A stretch of DNA of 41,395 nucleotides from Caryophanales bacterium UBA3668 (GCA_002373085.1 DFJP01000069.1:1-41395); one strand, 5' to 3'; positions 1-8,661 are shown, numbered from the stretch's first letter. Numbers and translations: made by a program. Notes: a model not told the origin generated them from the sequence alone.

Positions 1-21
1 TCCCAACTGAGCTATAGACCC
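1..21 (-). tRNA. 5' end of a tRNA gene (isotype not determinable), cut by window edge
   Basis: Read on the minus strand, positions 21 to 1 give GGGTCTATAGCTCAGTTGGG and one more A. This is a 7-nt acceptor strand, then TA, then the D-arm consensus AGCTCAGTTGG. The anticodon lies outside the window, so the amino acid cannot be named. A strong minus-strand promoter sits about 35 bp upstream, which supports a real gene. Confidence 0.8.
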
Positions 22-56
22 ATTTCTAATTTCTTTTCGAGAAACTAGCAATAGTG

Positions 57-85
57 ATTATATACATTTATCGTTTTTATGACAA
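57..85 (-). promoter_or_regulatory. Sigma-A-type promoter for the tRNA
   Basis: On the minus strand TTGTCA (85-80) and a perfect TATAAT (62-57) are separated by 17 bp. Predicted transcription starts near position 50, about 29 nt before the mature tRNA 5' end. The -35 matches consensus at 5 of 6 positions. Confidence 0.7.
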
Positions 86-117
86 TAATTATTTATTTAA
101 TTATAGTTCCTTGATGA

Positions 118-123
118 TATAAT
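118..123 (+). promoter_or_regulatory. -10 box of the SRP RNA promoter
   Basis: A perfect TATAAT lies 6 bp before the predicted SRP RNA 5' end at about 130. The -35 is weak (TTTAAT at 96-101, spacing 16). The distance fits initiation exactly at the base of the RNA helix. Confidence 0.55.
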
Positions 124-129
124 AACTTT

Positions 130-210
130 GCCGTCGCGATGGTTAACTATGAACCAGGTCAGGACAGGGATGTAGCAGCCTTAAATACCTTAATCATGTG
201 CGGCGGTTTT
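130..210 (+). ncRNA. ffs: Signal recognition particle RNA, short bacterial (4.5S-like) type
   Basis: This is the RNA scaffold that binds Ffh in the signal recognition particle. The diagnostic domain IV core is present: GGTCAGG (157-163), a 3-bp stem closing a GGGA (GNRA) tetraloop at 167-170, and AGCAGCC on the other side (174-180). The outer strands 131-145 and 191-206 form a long helix with a single bulged G at 198. A T-rich tail (207-215) follows. The RNA is only about 80 nt and lacks an Alu domain, like mycoplasma SRP RNA and unlike Bacillus scRNA. It lies directly upstream of tadA, a neighbour also seen in Bacillus. Confidence 0.9.
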
Positions 211-215
211 ATTTT

Positions 216-680
216 ATGAAGAAAAATATTCATGAACATTTTATGTCTATTGCCCTCAAGGAAGCTGAGAAAGCATCTTTTAAAGATGAAGTTCCTATTG
301 GCTGTGTCATCGTTAAAGATAACAAAGTTATTTCTAAAGGACATAATAACCGTGAGAATAAAAAAGATGTTTCCTCTCACGCGGAGATGGAAGCAATTAG
401 GAAAGCAAATAAAAAGTTAGATAATTGGAGACTTGTCGATTGTGATTTATATGTCACGATTGAGCCGTGCATCATGTGTATGGGAGCAATATATCAATCT
501 CATATCCGTCATGTCTATTATGGTTCTAAAGACCCTAAAGGTGGAGCGATTGAATCTTCGCTTAACTTCCTAGATATAAAAAATTTGAACCATTATCCAG
601 AAGTCACCGGTGGTGTACTTGAAGATGAGTGTTCAAAAATTATTAAAGATTATTTTAAAAATAAAAGAATGAAGAAATAA
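216..680 (+). CDS. tadA: tRNA-specific adenosine deaminase TadA
   Basis: TadA deaminates the wobble adenosine of tRNA-Arg(ACG) to inosine. The protein (154 aa) has the cytidine/deoxycytidylate deaminase zinc site: HAEMEAI, with the zinc-binding His and catalytic Glu, then EPCIMC with the two zinc-binding Cys. It ends in a typical helical TadA tail. An in-frame GTG at 198 would extend it by six residues, but that codon lies inside the SRP RNA 3' strand, so I chose the ATG at 216; a later ATG at 243 is also possible. No Shine-Dalgarno sequence is visible because the SRP RNA ends just upstream. The stop codon directly abuts the stop of the convergent ATPase gene, with no bases between them. Confidence 0.92.
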   Translation: MKKNIHEHFMSIALKEAEKASFKDEVPIGCVIVKDNKVISKGHNNRENKKDVSSHAEMEAIRKANKKLDNWRLVDCDLYVTIEPCIMCMGAIYQSHIRHVYYGSKDPKGGAIESSLNFLDIKNLNHYPEVTGGVLEDECSKIIKDYFKNKRMKK

Positions 681-3299
681 CTACTCGTCTTTATATTCAC
701 GAGGAGAGAATAAGAGCTTGTCGATTAATAATCCACCAAGCTTTTTATTTGTAATATAAAGTGGATAAGAAATAACTGCGTAACCCAAGATAAATAAACC
801 TTCTTCTAGAGAAATTTTCTTATAGAAGGCAAACTGAGCGTTAGGTCCTAAATGCGCGATTTCATAATTAAAGATACCGGTAATCGCGTTACCATAATGA
901 GAGGCTCCATATTCAATCATTCCAGTACCGTACACTGTAAAGAATTCTGGAATAAGCCATAAGACTAAAATTACTAATCCTAAGGTGCACCCAAATAACA
1001 CTTTTCTAAACTTAGTGAATGGACGACAATTTTCAAAGAAAATTATGAAACCTGATATAGTGATGCATATGCTCATTACTGTGGTCCAACCAAAATTAAC
1101 CATTTCGCCATCAGCGAATTTAGGATTCATATCTAAGATGTTATAAGAACCAAATTTGGTGACTTGAGTAATTAGGAAATATAAGAAAATAAGAACGACA
1201 GGAATAAACATATATAAGCCTGCAGTTAAGGCAGCTTTAACAACATTCTTATAGAAGTCACCTTTAACTCTTGTTTTATCTGGTTCAAGAGCGACAAAGA
1301 CTGAGGCAATACCAGTAACAAAGATATTAACAACAGACATAACTGTTGGTTCGATAATATGAGATACACCTAAGAACATTGGGAGTAATGTGATAAAAAG
1401 CCATAAGAAATCTTTCATCACGAATAATGTGGAAGATCTTTGGATATTATTAACAACACGTCTTCCTTGGAAGACAGCTTCTTTCATATTTGAGAAGTTG
1501 GAATCTAATAAAATTAGATTAGCGACGTTTTTAGTCGCGGCCGCTCCATTAGCTAAAGCGATTGAACAATCAGCTTGTTTGAAAGCAAGTAAGTCATTAA
1601 GTCCATCACCTGTAACTCCAACAGTTCTCCTGTTCTTTTTAAGAACTGCAATAATATCTGCTTTTTGGTCTGGGTTAACTCTACCAAATATAGAGTTGTT
1701 CATCACAATTTCTTCTAAGTCATCTTTATCAGTGACTTTGCTCATATCAATAACTTTATCCCAGTTAGCGATACCAGATTGCTTTGCAATGTAACTAACT
1801 GTGCCAATATTATCACCAGAGATAACTTTAATATCGACATCATTTTCTCTAAACCATTCCATGGTTGGTTTAACTTCTGGTCTAATCGTGTCTCTAATGA
1901 TAAACATTGCAACATTGCTTCTTTTGCCTGGAAGTTTATCTTCGTTTGTGAAGTTCTCACCTATTTTTGCTAATAAGACAACTCTTAAACCATTTTTAGC
2001 GTACTCGTTAACTCTACTAAGAATGGTTTGGTCTCCAGTAATATATTCAGGAGCGCCTAAAACATACCAACCTAATTCTTTAAATTTAACTGCAGAATAT
2101 TTTCTTGCGCTTGAGAATTGAACTGTATCTTCAATTTCATATGACTTGGTTTTGCCAAATCTATTTTCTAACGCGGTTGAAGTTTGGTTTGTGGCCTTAA
2201 AGGCAAATAAATATGAACTGATTAATTTTTCTAAATCTTCATCTTTTATTGATTTATCAATAATTTCAAATGATTCCACTGACATAGTGCCATCAGTTAA
2301 AGTGCCAGTTTTATCTAAACATAAAGTGTCTACTCTAGAGAGTAATTCCACTGAATATAAGTCTTGGGCTAAAGTTTTATTTTGGGCGAGTTTAACAACT
2401 CCCGTAGCCATAGCAACAGAAGCTAAAAGAGCCATTCCACAAGGAATCATATAGGCAACAGTCATGCCACTATATTTAACTGATTCACCGAAAACGGATC
2501 TTTCTCCCCAGTATCCTGGGAAGATATTAGTTTCACCATTAACGTTATGGAGCATTTCATTTAAGAAAACGACTAACGCTAATGGGATAGCAATAAACGC
2601 CATTGTCTTAATGATTTTCTTAATGGCAATCATTAATTTGGATTTTGGTTGTTTTGCTAATTTAGCTTTATTTTCAATAGACTGGATATAAGTATCGTTA
2701 CCAATCTTATCTGCTCTAATGTAATTAGTGCCGCTGACAACAAATGATCCAGCGTATAATATTTCGCCTTTACTTTTTTTAACAGGAACAGATTCTCCTG
2801 TAAGGAGGGATTCATTTACTTCAATGACATCGGTGCCTAAAATAATTCCGTCTACTGGAATTTGATCTCCAGGAGAAAGACAAATCACATCATCTAAAAC
2901 AATTTGAGAAGGAAGGACAGGAACTAGTTCCCCACCTCTTCTAACAATGTTTTTACTATCACTAAGAAGTTTGAGTTTATCAACTGTCTTCTTTGACTTG
3001 ATTTCTTGAATAGTGCCAATAAGTAAATTACAAATAATGATTCCGAGGAACATTAAGTTTGTAACAATTTTTGGTCCTACAACCGCTAATAAGATTGCGG
3101 CAACTGCAAACATTAAAATATTAAAGAATGTAAAAATGTTTCCCAAAATAATCTGGGTATAGCTTTTATTAGTTGGACTTTTAGCGACATTAACTAATCC
3201 GTGTTCAATACGGGAGTTAACTATTTCGTTATCTAATCCAGTTTCTATAGATGGTTCATATCTAACGATATTGGTAACTTCTTTGCTTCTCTTTTTCAT
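681..3299 (-). CDS. P-type cation-transporting ATPase, CtpE/Exp7-like
   Basis: This membrane pump moves a cation at the cost of ATP. The 872-aa protein has the hallmarks in order: the actuator motif LLTGESVPV (about residue 167), the phosphorylated Asp in DKTGTLTDG (about 329) and the hinge GDGLNDLLAF (about 561). Membrane helices lie before and after the catalytic block, including a six-helix C-terminal set. The N-terminal pattern (ENIFTFFN-like stretch, then IQEIKSKKTVDKL) is that of the CtpE/Exp7 branch, whose proposed ions are Ca2+ or K+; I cannot fix the ion. A GTG at 3368 would add 23 residues, but that region overlaps the divergent psuG promoter, so the ATG at 3299 is preferred although it lacks a clear ribosome site. 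It appears monocistronic. Confidence 0.88.
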   Translation of the reverse strand: MKKRSKEVTNIVRYEPSIETGLDNEIVNSRIEHGLVNVAKSPTNKSYTQIILGNIFTFFNILMFAVAAILLAVVGPKIVTNLMFLGIIICNLLIGTIQEIKSKKTVDKLKLLSDSKNIVRRGGELVPVLPSQIVLDDVICLSPGDQIPVDGIILGTDVIEVNESLLTGESVPVKKSKGEILYAGSFVVSGTNYIRADKIGNDTYIQSIENKAKLAKQPKSKLMIAIKKIIKTMAFIAIPLALVVFLNEMLHNVNGETNIFPGYWGERSVFGESVKYSGMTVAYMIPCGMALLASVAMATGVVKLAQNKTLAQDLYSVELLSRVDTLCLDKTGTLTDGTMSVESFEIIDKSIKDEDLEKLISSYLFAFKATNQTSTALENRFGKTKSYEIEDTVQFSSARKYSAVKFKELGWYVLGAPEYITGDQTILSRVNEYAKNGLRVVLLAKIGENFTNEDKLPGKRSNVAMFIIRDTIRPEVKPTMEWFRENDVDIKVISGDNIGTVSYIAKQSGIANWDKVIDMSKVTDKDDLEEIVMNNSIFGRVNPDQKADIIAVLKKNRRTVGVTGDGLNDLLAFKQADCSIALANGAAATKNVANLILLDSNFSNMKEAVFQGRRVVNNIQRSSTLFVMKDFLWLFITLLPMFLGVSHIIEPTVMSVVNIFVTGIASVFVALEPDKTRVKGDFYKNVVKAALTAGLYMFIPVVLIFLYFLITQVTKFGSYNILDMNPKFADGEMVNFGWTTVMSICITISGFIIFFENCRPFTKFRKVLFGCTLGLVILVLWLIPEFFTVYGTGMIEYGASHYGNAITGIFNYEIAHLGPNAQFAFYKKISLEEGLFILGYAVISYPLYITNKKLGGLLIDKLLFSPREYKDE

Positions 3300-3360
3300 T
3301 AATAATAGTTTTACATTTTTGACTAAAAAAGTAAAAACAATAAGGTGATAGATAAGTTTT

Positions 3361-3390
3361 TTGGACACTGACCAAACAAGGTAATATAAT
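3361..3390 (+). promoter_or_regulatory. Promoter of the psuG operon
   Basis: TTGGAC (3361-3366) and TATAAT (3385-3390) are separated by 18 bp. Predicted start is near 3397, leaving a leader of about 39 nt that carries AGGAG seven bases before the psuG ATG. Confidence 0.6.
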
Positions 3391-3404
3391 AGTAATGACT
3401 ATTA
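3387..3404. promoter_or_regulatory. Perfect inverted repeat overlapping the psuG -10 and start site, candidate operator
   Basis: The sequence TAATAGT-AATG-ACTATTA has two perfect 7-bp half-sites and covers the end of the -10 box and the predicted +1. A TetR-type regulator is the second gene of the operon and would be the natural ligand of such a site. Function is inferred from position and symmetry only. Confidence 0.45.
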
Positions 3405-3435
3405 GATAAATAAATATATTTATAGGAGCAAGAAA

Positions 3436-4338
3436 ATGAAGATCAATCCAAAAGTTAGTAAGGCCTTAAAAGAGAATAGACCAGTTGTTGCTCTTGAAAG
3501 CACAATTATTTCTCATGGTATGCCATACCCAAAAAATGTTGAGACTGCTTTAAGAGTGGAGGAAGTTATTAGAAGCCATGGTGCCGTTCCTGCCACCATT
3601 GGAATTATTGATGGAGAACCAATCGTTGGTATGACTCCAGAAGAAATTGAACAATTTGGTAAAAGAAAGGGAGTTCTTAAAGTTTCTAGAAGAGATCTTC
3701 CTGTTGTATATGCAAATAAATTGTGGGGTGCAACCACAGTTGCCACTACAATGATTATTGCTAATCAAGCAGGTATAGAAGTATTCGTTACTGGTGGTAT
3801 TGGTGGAGTTCATAGAGGTGCTCAAGAAACATTTGATATTTCTGCGGACCTTCAAGAATTGGCTAAAACCAATGTTACAGTTGTTTGTGCTGGTGCAAAA
3901 GCAATCTTAGATTTACCTTTAACCCTTGAATATTTAGAAACAATGGGTGTTCCTGTTTTAGGATATAAAACAGAAGAATTACCAGCGTTCTATAATTCAC
4001 ATTCAGGATTAAAAGTTGATTATAAAGTTAATGACGCTTGTGAAATGGCAAAGATCATTAAAGCAAAAAGAGATAACAATCTCGTTGGTGGAATTCTTTT
4101 AACTAACCCAATTCCAACTGAATATGAAATGCCAAAAGATGTCATTGATAATGCGATCAATACCGCTCTTAAAGAGATGGATAAACAAGGCATTAAAGGA
4201 AAAGAATGCACTCCATTCTTACTCAAGACTATTGTTGAACTAACTGGAGGAGACTCCTTAGAAAGTAACATTAGACTTGTATTAAATAACGCTGCTGTAG
4301 GTAGTGAAGTTGCTAAGGAATATTGCAAAATTAAATAA
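3436..4338 (+). CDS. psuG: Pseudouridine-5'-phosphate glycosidase
   Basis: The enzyme reversibly cleaves pseudouridine 5'-phosphate to uracil and ribose 5-phosphate, the second step of pseudouridine salvage. The 300-aa length is normal and the family signatures are clear: VALESTIISHGMP near the N terminus, a glycine-rich VTGGIGGVHRG segment, and the CAGAKAILDLPLTLEYLET segment that contains the active-site lysine in the family. AGGAG seven bases upstream fixes the start. It is the first gene of an operon with a TetR regulator, an iron alcohol dehydrogenase and a membrane protein. The usual partner, pseudouridine kinase PsuK, is not next to it, so the substrate must come from a distant kinase or from outside. 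Confidence 0.93.
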   Translation: MKINPKVSKALKENRPVVALESTIISHGMPYPKNVETALRVEEVIRSHGAVPATIGIIDGEPIVGMTPEEIEQFGKRKGVLKVSRRDLPVVYANKLWGATTVATTMIIANQAGIEVFVTGGIGGVHRGAQETFDISADLQELAKTNVTVVCAGAKAILDLPLTLEYLETMGVPVLGYKTEELPAFYNSHSGLKVDYKVNDACEMAKIIKAKRDNNLVGGILLTNPIPTEYEMPKDVIDNAINTALKEMDKQGIKGKECTPFLLKTIVELTGGDSLESNIRLVLNNAAVGSEVAKEYCKIK

Positions 4339-4340
4339 AT

Positions 4341-4895
4341 ATGAAAACCGAACACGCTTTAGCTTTAGCATTAAAAGACATGATGGCGCATCAACCAATT
4401 GATACCATCTCTGTTTTAGAATTGTCTAAGAAATGTGACATCAGTAGAAAGACCTTTTATTATCATTATCACGACATCTATGACTTGCTTGCTCAAGTGT
4501 TTTTAGAGGAAAAAGTGGTGGGCGCCACTAACGCTGAAAACTATACATCACTAATCGAATGTGTTTTTACCTACTATAAGCAAAATGAAGCATTTATAAA
4601 CGCTACCATTAATAGTGCTGGTAAAGAGCTCTTTTATGAGTTCATCTATAACGTGTTCTATACATCTGGACTTAGATTCATTGCGAAGTTAGATGTTGAT
4701 AAAAAACTCACTTTAACAAATAGAAAATCCATTGCGAGATTTTATGCGTATGGATATGGAAATTCTACAGTGTATTATTTGTCAAATTATAGAAACAAGA
4801 CACTTAATGGATTAATTAACAGTTTTAGCTTTATCGAGCCTAAAAACTTCGAAAAAAATGTCCAAAAGGCAATCAAAAGCGCGGAGAATGTATGA
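4341..4895 (+). CDS. TetR/AcrR-family transcriptional regulator
   Basis: The 184-aa protein starts with a TetR-type helix-turn-helix (about residues 6-52), with the recognition region ISVLELSKKCDISRKTFYYHY followed by the usual LL-x-x-VF helix. The C-terminal helical domain resembles the DhaS-like group that binds a small ligand or partner protein; this part is only weakly diagnostic. It begins 2 bp after psuG and its TGA stop overlaps the next ATG (ATGA). It probably controls its own operon through the inverted repeat at 3387-3404. The inducer is unknown. Confidence 0.85.
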   Translation: MKTEHALALALKDMMAHQPIDTISVLELSKKCDISRKTFYYHYHDIYDLLAQVFLEEKVVGATNAENYTSLIECVFTYYKQNEAFINATINSAGKELFYEFIYNVFYTSGLRFIAKLDVDKKLTLTNRKSIARFYAYGYGNSTVYYLSNYRNKTLNGLINSFSFIEPKNFEKNVQKAIKSAENV

Positions 4896-6067
4896 AAAAT
4901 TTTGAATTTTACACACCTACAAAAATTTTCTTTGGTCAAGGAAGAGAAAATGAAATTGGCCAAATTTTAAGTGAAAGAAATGCGCATAAAGTTCTTATCG
5001 TTATTGGCAAAGGTTCAGTTATTAAAAGTGGATTACTTGAAAGAGTGGTTTGTTCTTTAAATCAAAGCAAAATTGAGTACGTAATTCTTCAAGGAGTAAG
5101 AGCAAATCCAACTTTTGATCTTGTTCGTGAAGGAATTAAACTCGTAAGAGAAAATAGCGTCGATTATATCCTACCAATTGGTGGTGGAAGTGTCATTGAT
5201 ACCGCTAAATGTATCGCGGTTTCTTATGATTATGAAGGCGATATTCGTGACTTTAATGCACGCAAGGTTACACCAACTCATGCTTTACCAATTGGAGTTA
5301 TTTTAACTATCTCAGCTGCAGGTAGTGAAATGTCTAGTTCTTGTGTTGTTCAAGATGATGAAACAATGATGAAGAATGGATTCAATAGTGATTTTAATAG
5401 ACCTGCCTTTGTTATTGAGAATCCAGAACTTACTTATTCAGTTAGTAAAGAACAAACTGCATATGGTATTGTTGATATCGCTATGCATTCACTAGAAAGA
5501 TATTTCTATCAAAGTGAAGAATATGAACTCGCTGATGATATCGCTTTAGCGGTTATTAAAAATGTTTTTGATGTCGGACTATTATGTTTTAATAATCCAA
5601 CCAATTATGAATATCGCGCTAAGATCATGCTTGATAGTAGCTTATCTCATAATGGCATCACTCATATTGGAAAAGGCTTCTCAATGCCTGTTCACCAATT
5701 AGAGCATGCATTAAGTGGTTTATACCCTAATATTGCTCATGGCTTAGGCTTAGCGGTCCTTTGGCCAGCGTGGGCAAAGTATTATTACAAATATGATTTA
5801 GATAAATTCGCTAAATTAGGTGAAGTGGTGTTCTCCATCCATATGGATGATAAAGAAAAAGCCGCTTTAGAAACTATTGAGAGAATTCAAAAATATTTTG
5901 ATGAGTTAGGTATGCCTAGAACCTTAAAGGCCCTTGGCCTAAAGGAAAAGGATATTAACTCACTTGTAGAAATTGCATCAAGAAAGGGCACAAGAGTTAT
6001 CGCACATCATTCAAAAGATATTGATGAAGAAGTGATGAGAATTATATATAATTCCTGTATGTGTTAA
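4892..6067 (+). CDS. Iron-containing alcohol dehydrogenase (BdhA/YugJ-like)
   Basis: This is a group III alcohol dehydrogenase, expected to interconvert an aldehyde and an alcohol with NAD(P)H. The nucleotide-binding loop PIGGGSVIDTAK and the metal site are intact: Asp and His in DIAMHSLERYF (about 194-200), then His in MPVHQLEHALSG (about 267-271), then the histidine of NIAHGLGLAVLWPAW (about 282). The 391-aa length and the W-P-A-W region match the YugJ/BdhA branch (NADH-dependent butanol dehydrogenases). It overlaps the regulator by 4 bp, so the two are translationally coupled. The substrate is not readable from sequence; it could detoxify or ferment an aldehyde. Confidence 0.9.
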   Translation: MKNFEFYTPTKIFFGQGRENEIGQILSERNAHKVLIVIGKGSVIKSGLLERVVCSLNQSKIEYVILQGVRANPTFDLVREGIKLVRENSVDYILPIGGGSVIDTAKCIAVSYDYEGDIRDFNARKVTPTHALPIGVILTISAAGSEMSSSCVVQDDETMMKNGFNSDFNRPAFVIENPELTYSVSKEQTAYGIVDIAMHSLERYFYQSEEYELADDIALAVIKNVFDVGLLCFNNPTNYEYRAKIMLDSSLSHNGITHIGKGFSMPVHQLEHALSGLYPNIAHGLGLAVLWPAWAKYYYKYDLDKFAKLGEVVFSIHMDDKEKAALETIERIQKYFDELGMPRTLKALGLKEKDINSLVEIASRKGTRVIAHHSKDIDEEVMRIIYNSCMC

Positions 6068-6072
6068 TCGTT

Positions 6073-7224
6073 ATGAAAAAAGAAAGTATTGTTAGTATCC
6101 TTATTTATTTATTAGTGTTTGCCGTCGCCATTATTTATGGTTTTACTGTTTTGCAAACACATTTTGCTAATTCTTCATTTAAAGAAGTGTGGATGTACGC
6201 GCTTTATATTGTTGTTTCAGTTATTGCCGGAGTGCTTGCGTCTGGTTTATTAACTGAGATGGGTCACCTTTTGGGTGCTAAAGCAGGTGGATATAAAGTT
6301 GTCTCATTCTGCTTATTCTATTTCACAATCTACGTTGATAAGACTGGAAAAACAAAATTCAAAATGAGTGGTTATGATGGTTTAACTGGTGAAACAAAAA
6401 TTATCCCTAACTATGAAAAGAAAGAGAAACCAAACCCATATCCATTCTTATTGAATGGAACAGTCTTTAATATTGCTTGGATTGTCGCATGCCTTTTCTT
6501 ATTCTTCACATACAAGAATATAGCTGGTATCGAATCTGATGTTGCCTATTTCTTCTTAACATGCGCAGTTATCAATTCTTTAGCGCTTGTTTATAACATC
6601 ATCCCTGCTAAATTTGATTCAATGACAGATGGATATCGCTTATCTCAAATCAAAGGTGATGTAGTTGCGTTTAACGAAAGACTCGCTGCTGAAAATGGTG
6701 GTGTTATTCCTGAAAATAAAAAAGACGATAGTAGTGAAGAAACTATCAAGAAACCCCTTAAATTCATTCCAGAAGTCGCTTTTAATGAAATCTTTGACTT
6801 ATTAGTAAAGAAAGATTATGACGCTGTATTTAATAAGGTTGAAGAAATCAATTCTCATGAAAAAGAATGTTCAAATAAACTCTTATTAGAAGCGAAGAGC
6901 CAATATATCTATGCTTATATCCTTTCTAAAGATCCTAAAGAGGTAGAAGAGTACTACGAAAAAGAAATCCCATTCTCATTAAGAAAAGATTTCTCAAATG
7001 ATAATTCAATGCCAGTCATTAGAACATATTTATTGCTTGCTGGATTATTAGAGAATTCACAAAGCGAAGTTATGCTTTCCTTGGGAAAGGTTGTTAAAGC
7101 TTATAGAAACGTTCCTAATAATAGAAAGCACCAAGAATTAACATTGTTTAATGAAACACTTGATAAGATTATTGAGGCTCATCCTAAATGGGAAGAAATC
7201 AATAACTACAAGTTATATGAATAA
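6073..7224 (+). CDS. Membrane protein related to M50 site-2 proteases, with a degenerate active site
   Basis: This 383-aa protein has an N-terminal membrane helix, a second helix carrying GLLTEMGHLLGAKAGGYKV, two more helices, and a soluble helical C-terminal part of about 170 residues. Layout and context of the TEMGH motif match the HELGH zinc motif of Firmicutes M50-like proteins, and a later IIPAKFDSMTDGYRL matches their second motif with its Asp-Gly. The first zinc-binding His is replaced by Thr, so proteolysis is doubtful. The C-terminal region looks like helical repeats. A GTG at 6061 lies inside the previous gene; the ATG at 6073 is preferred. Last gene of the psuG operon; its stop codon overlaps the terminator stem. 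Confidence 0.72.
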   Translation: MKKESIVSILIYLLVFAVAIIYGFTVLQTHFANSSFKEVWMYALYIVVSVIAGVLASGLLTEMGHLLGAKAGGYKVVSFCLFYFTIYVDKTGKTKFKMSGYDGLTGETKIIPNYEKKEKPNPYPFLLNGTVFNIAWIVACLFLFFTYKNIAGIESDVAYFFLTCAVINSLALVYNIIPAKFDSMTDGYRLSQIKGDVVAFNERLAAENGGVIPENKKDDSSEETIKKPLKFIPEVAFNEIFDLLVKKDYDAVFNKVEEINSHEKECSNKLLLEAKSQYIYAYILSKDPKEVEEYYEKEIPFSLRKDFSNDNSMPVIRTYLLLAGLLENSQSEVMLSLGKVVKAYRNVPNNRKHQELTLFNETLDKIIEAHPKWEEINNYKLYE

Positions 7225-7243
7225 CACCTTCGGGTGTTTTTTT
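7223..7243 (+). terminator. Intrinsic terminator of the psuG operon
   Basis: A 6-bp stem AACACC/GGTGTT (7223-7228, 7233-7238) closes a stable TTCG tetraloop and is followed by a run of T. The stem begins within the stop codon of the membrane protein gene. Confidence 0.9.
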
Positions 7244-7287
7244 CTTACATAGTATCAAAAAATATTTATTAATAAGCGAAACATTTT

Positions 7288-7293
7288 TATAAT
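7288..7293 (+). promoter_or_regulatory. -10 box upstream of the zinc-ribbon protein
   Basis: A perfect TATAAT is placed 21 bp before the ATG, with CGAGG as ribosome site in the leader. I see no convincing -35. Confidence 0.45.
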
Positions 7294-7314
7294 ATCCTAT
7301 GAACGAGGTTATAT

Positions 7315-8640
7315 ATGAAAAAATGTTTAGTTTGTAACAAGGAATTTGACGATGATTCCTTATTTTGTCCTGAGTGTGGAACAAGATTAGTTTCAAATGA
7401 TACTTGTCCTAAATGCGGCAAGGAAGTTAAACCAGGAGAAAAGTACTGTCGTCATTGTGGCAAGAAGATTGAAAGAATAAGAATGTGTCAAGATTGTGGA
7501 ATCGAAGTTGATGATGAAACATTGTATTGCCCAAAATGTGGTTCAAAAATTCCTGATGATGGTTTTATTTTAAATTCATCTAAATCACATTCGAAAAATA
7601 ATAAGGTTGACGAAGCTAGAGAGCAAAAACCAGTTAACAAAGTTGTAACTTATATATTCGTTAGTTTGTTTGCGACAATTTCATTACTTTTTATCATTGG
7701 AATGTTTGGTGACTTTTTAAAAGCAGATGGACTATTTGGCGGTACAAAGAACATCGGCTATTTTTATGGTGAAGGAGCAAGCAATTTAAGCTCTACATAC
7801 AATCAATACACTTATAAAGAACACTTTGCTTTTTCGGTTATCGAATTTGTTATTAGTAACATTGCCTACTTTGGCGGATTAGTTGGACTTTCTATTTCTC
7901 TTATCTTTATGATTAAAAATTTAATTAAGTCCGCCTTCCTCAAGGAAGAAATTAATCGCAAACCAATTATTGGACTTGTCGTTAGCGTTCTTCCTTATTT
8001 ATTAGTAATATCTGCCCAAAACTTTGTATCCGCTAGTGGTGGTGGCACAACCGAAAAAATGACTTATGGTTGGGGAACAACTATGCTAGTTGTTGGAGTA
8101 TTACTAATGCTATGTACTTTACTTGCCCATAACATAGTTATGAGTAAGAAGAGTGTCAAACAAATTATTGTCACTTCTTTAAAGGGAATTACACCTATTT
8201 TTGCTGCAATAATTGTTATGTTTGGCATGAGTCATATTATAGGTGGGAATGAATCAAGTTTATCCGTAAGCATTAATTCTGCCTACAACGTTCGCGATTT
8301 TTTAGTTTCTTTTAGTTCAGGTTCGATCCCAACGTTACCATCTGAATTTTATACAGCTATCTCAGGCTATATTCTAATTCTTGTTTCTGGCATTATGTTT
8401 GTTGTCTCTACTTGTTTAATTGGAAACGAAAAACAACGCGCATCAATAGTTGTCTTATCAGCGTCGTTAGTTATTTATATCGTTGGTTCCATCCTCTCGG
8501 TTTCTTCAGTTGAAACAATATTAGGAATGTTGAAGGCTCATGTTGGTGGTAGTTGTATAGCAACCTATATATTGGGTGTGTTTGCTATTGCAGCGATAAT
8601 CGCCTCCCAAGTATTGGGCAAAAACAAAGAAGCTGAATAA
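7315..8640 (+). CDS. Zinc-ribbon multi-pass membrane protein of unknown function
   Basis: The first 80 residues hold three consecutive double-knuckle zinc ribbons, with Cys pairs CLVC/CPEC, CPKC/CRHC (one ligand pair with His nearby) and CQDC/CPKC. A charged linker follows, then about eight hydrophobic helices from residue 110 to the end. Such zinc-ribbon plus membrane proteins are common in Firmicutes and have no settled role; the ribbons may mediate protein contacts. It has its own promoter and ends before a bidirectional terminator, so it is probably monocistronic. I do not recognise a specific family for the membrane part. Confidence 0.8.
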   Translation: MKKCLVCNKEFDDDSLFCPECGTRLVSNDTCPKCGKEVKPGEKYCRHCGKKIERIRMCQDCGIEVDDETLYCPKCGSKIPDDGFILNSSKSHSKNNKVDEAREQKPVNKVVTYIFVSLFATISLLFIIGMFGDFLKADGLFGGTKNIGYFYGEGASNLSSTYNQYTYKEHFAFSVIEFVISNIAYFGGLVGLSISLIFMIKNLIKSAFLKEEINRKPIIGLVVSVLPYLLVISAQNFVSASGGGTTEKMTYGWGTTMLVVGVLLMLCTLLAHNIVMSKKSVKQIIVTSLKGITPIFAAIIVMFGMSHIIGGNESSLSVSINSAYNVRDFLVSFSSGSIPTLPSEFYTAISGYILILVSGIMFVVSTCLIGNEKQRASIVVLSASLVIYIVGSILSVSSVETILGMLKAHVGGSCIATYILGVFAIAAIIASQVLGKNKEAE

Positions 8641-8661
8641 AGCTATAACCAAGCAAAATGA

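Noticed and set aside
1390..2691. Plus-strand reading frames across the ATPase region
   Set aside because: They lie antisense to a complete P-type ATPase with all catalytic motifs and show no protein-like features.
3300..3368. GTG start that lengthens the P-type ATPase by 23 residues
   Set aside because: It has no ribosome site and overlaps the -35 of the divergent psuG promoter.
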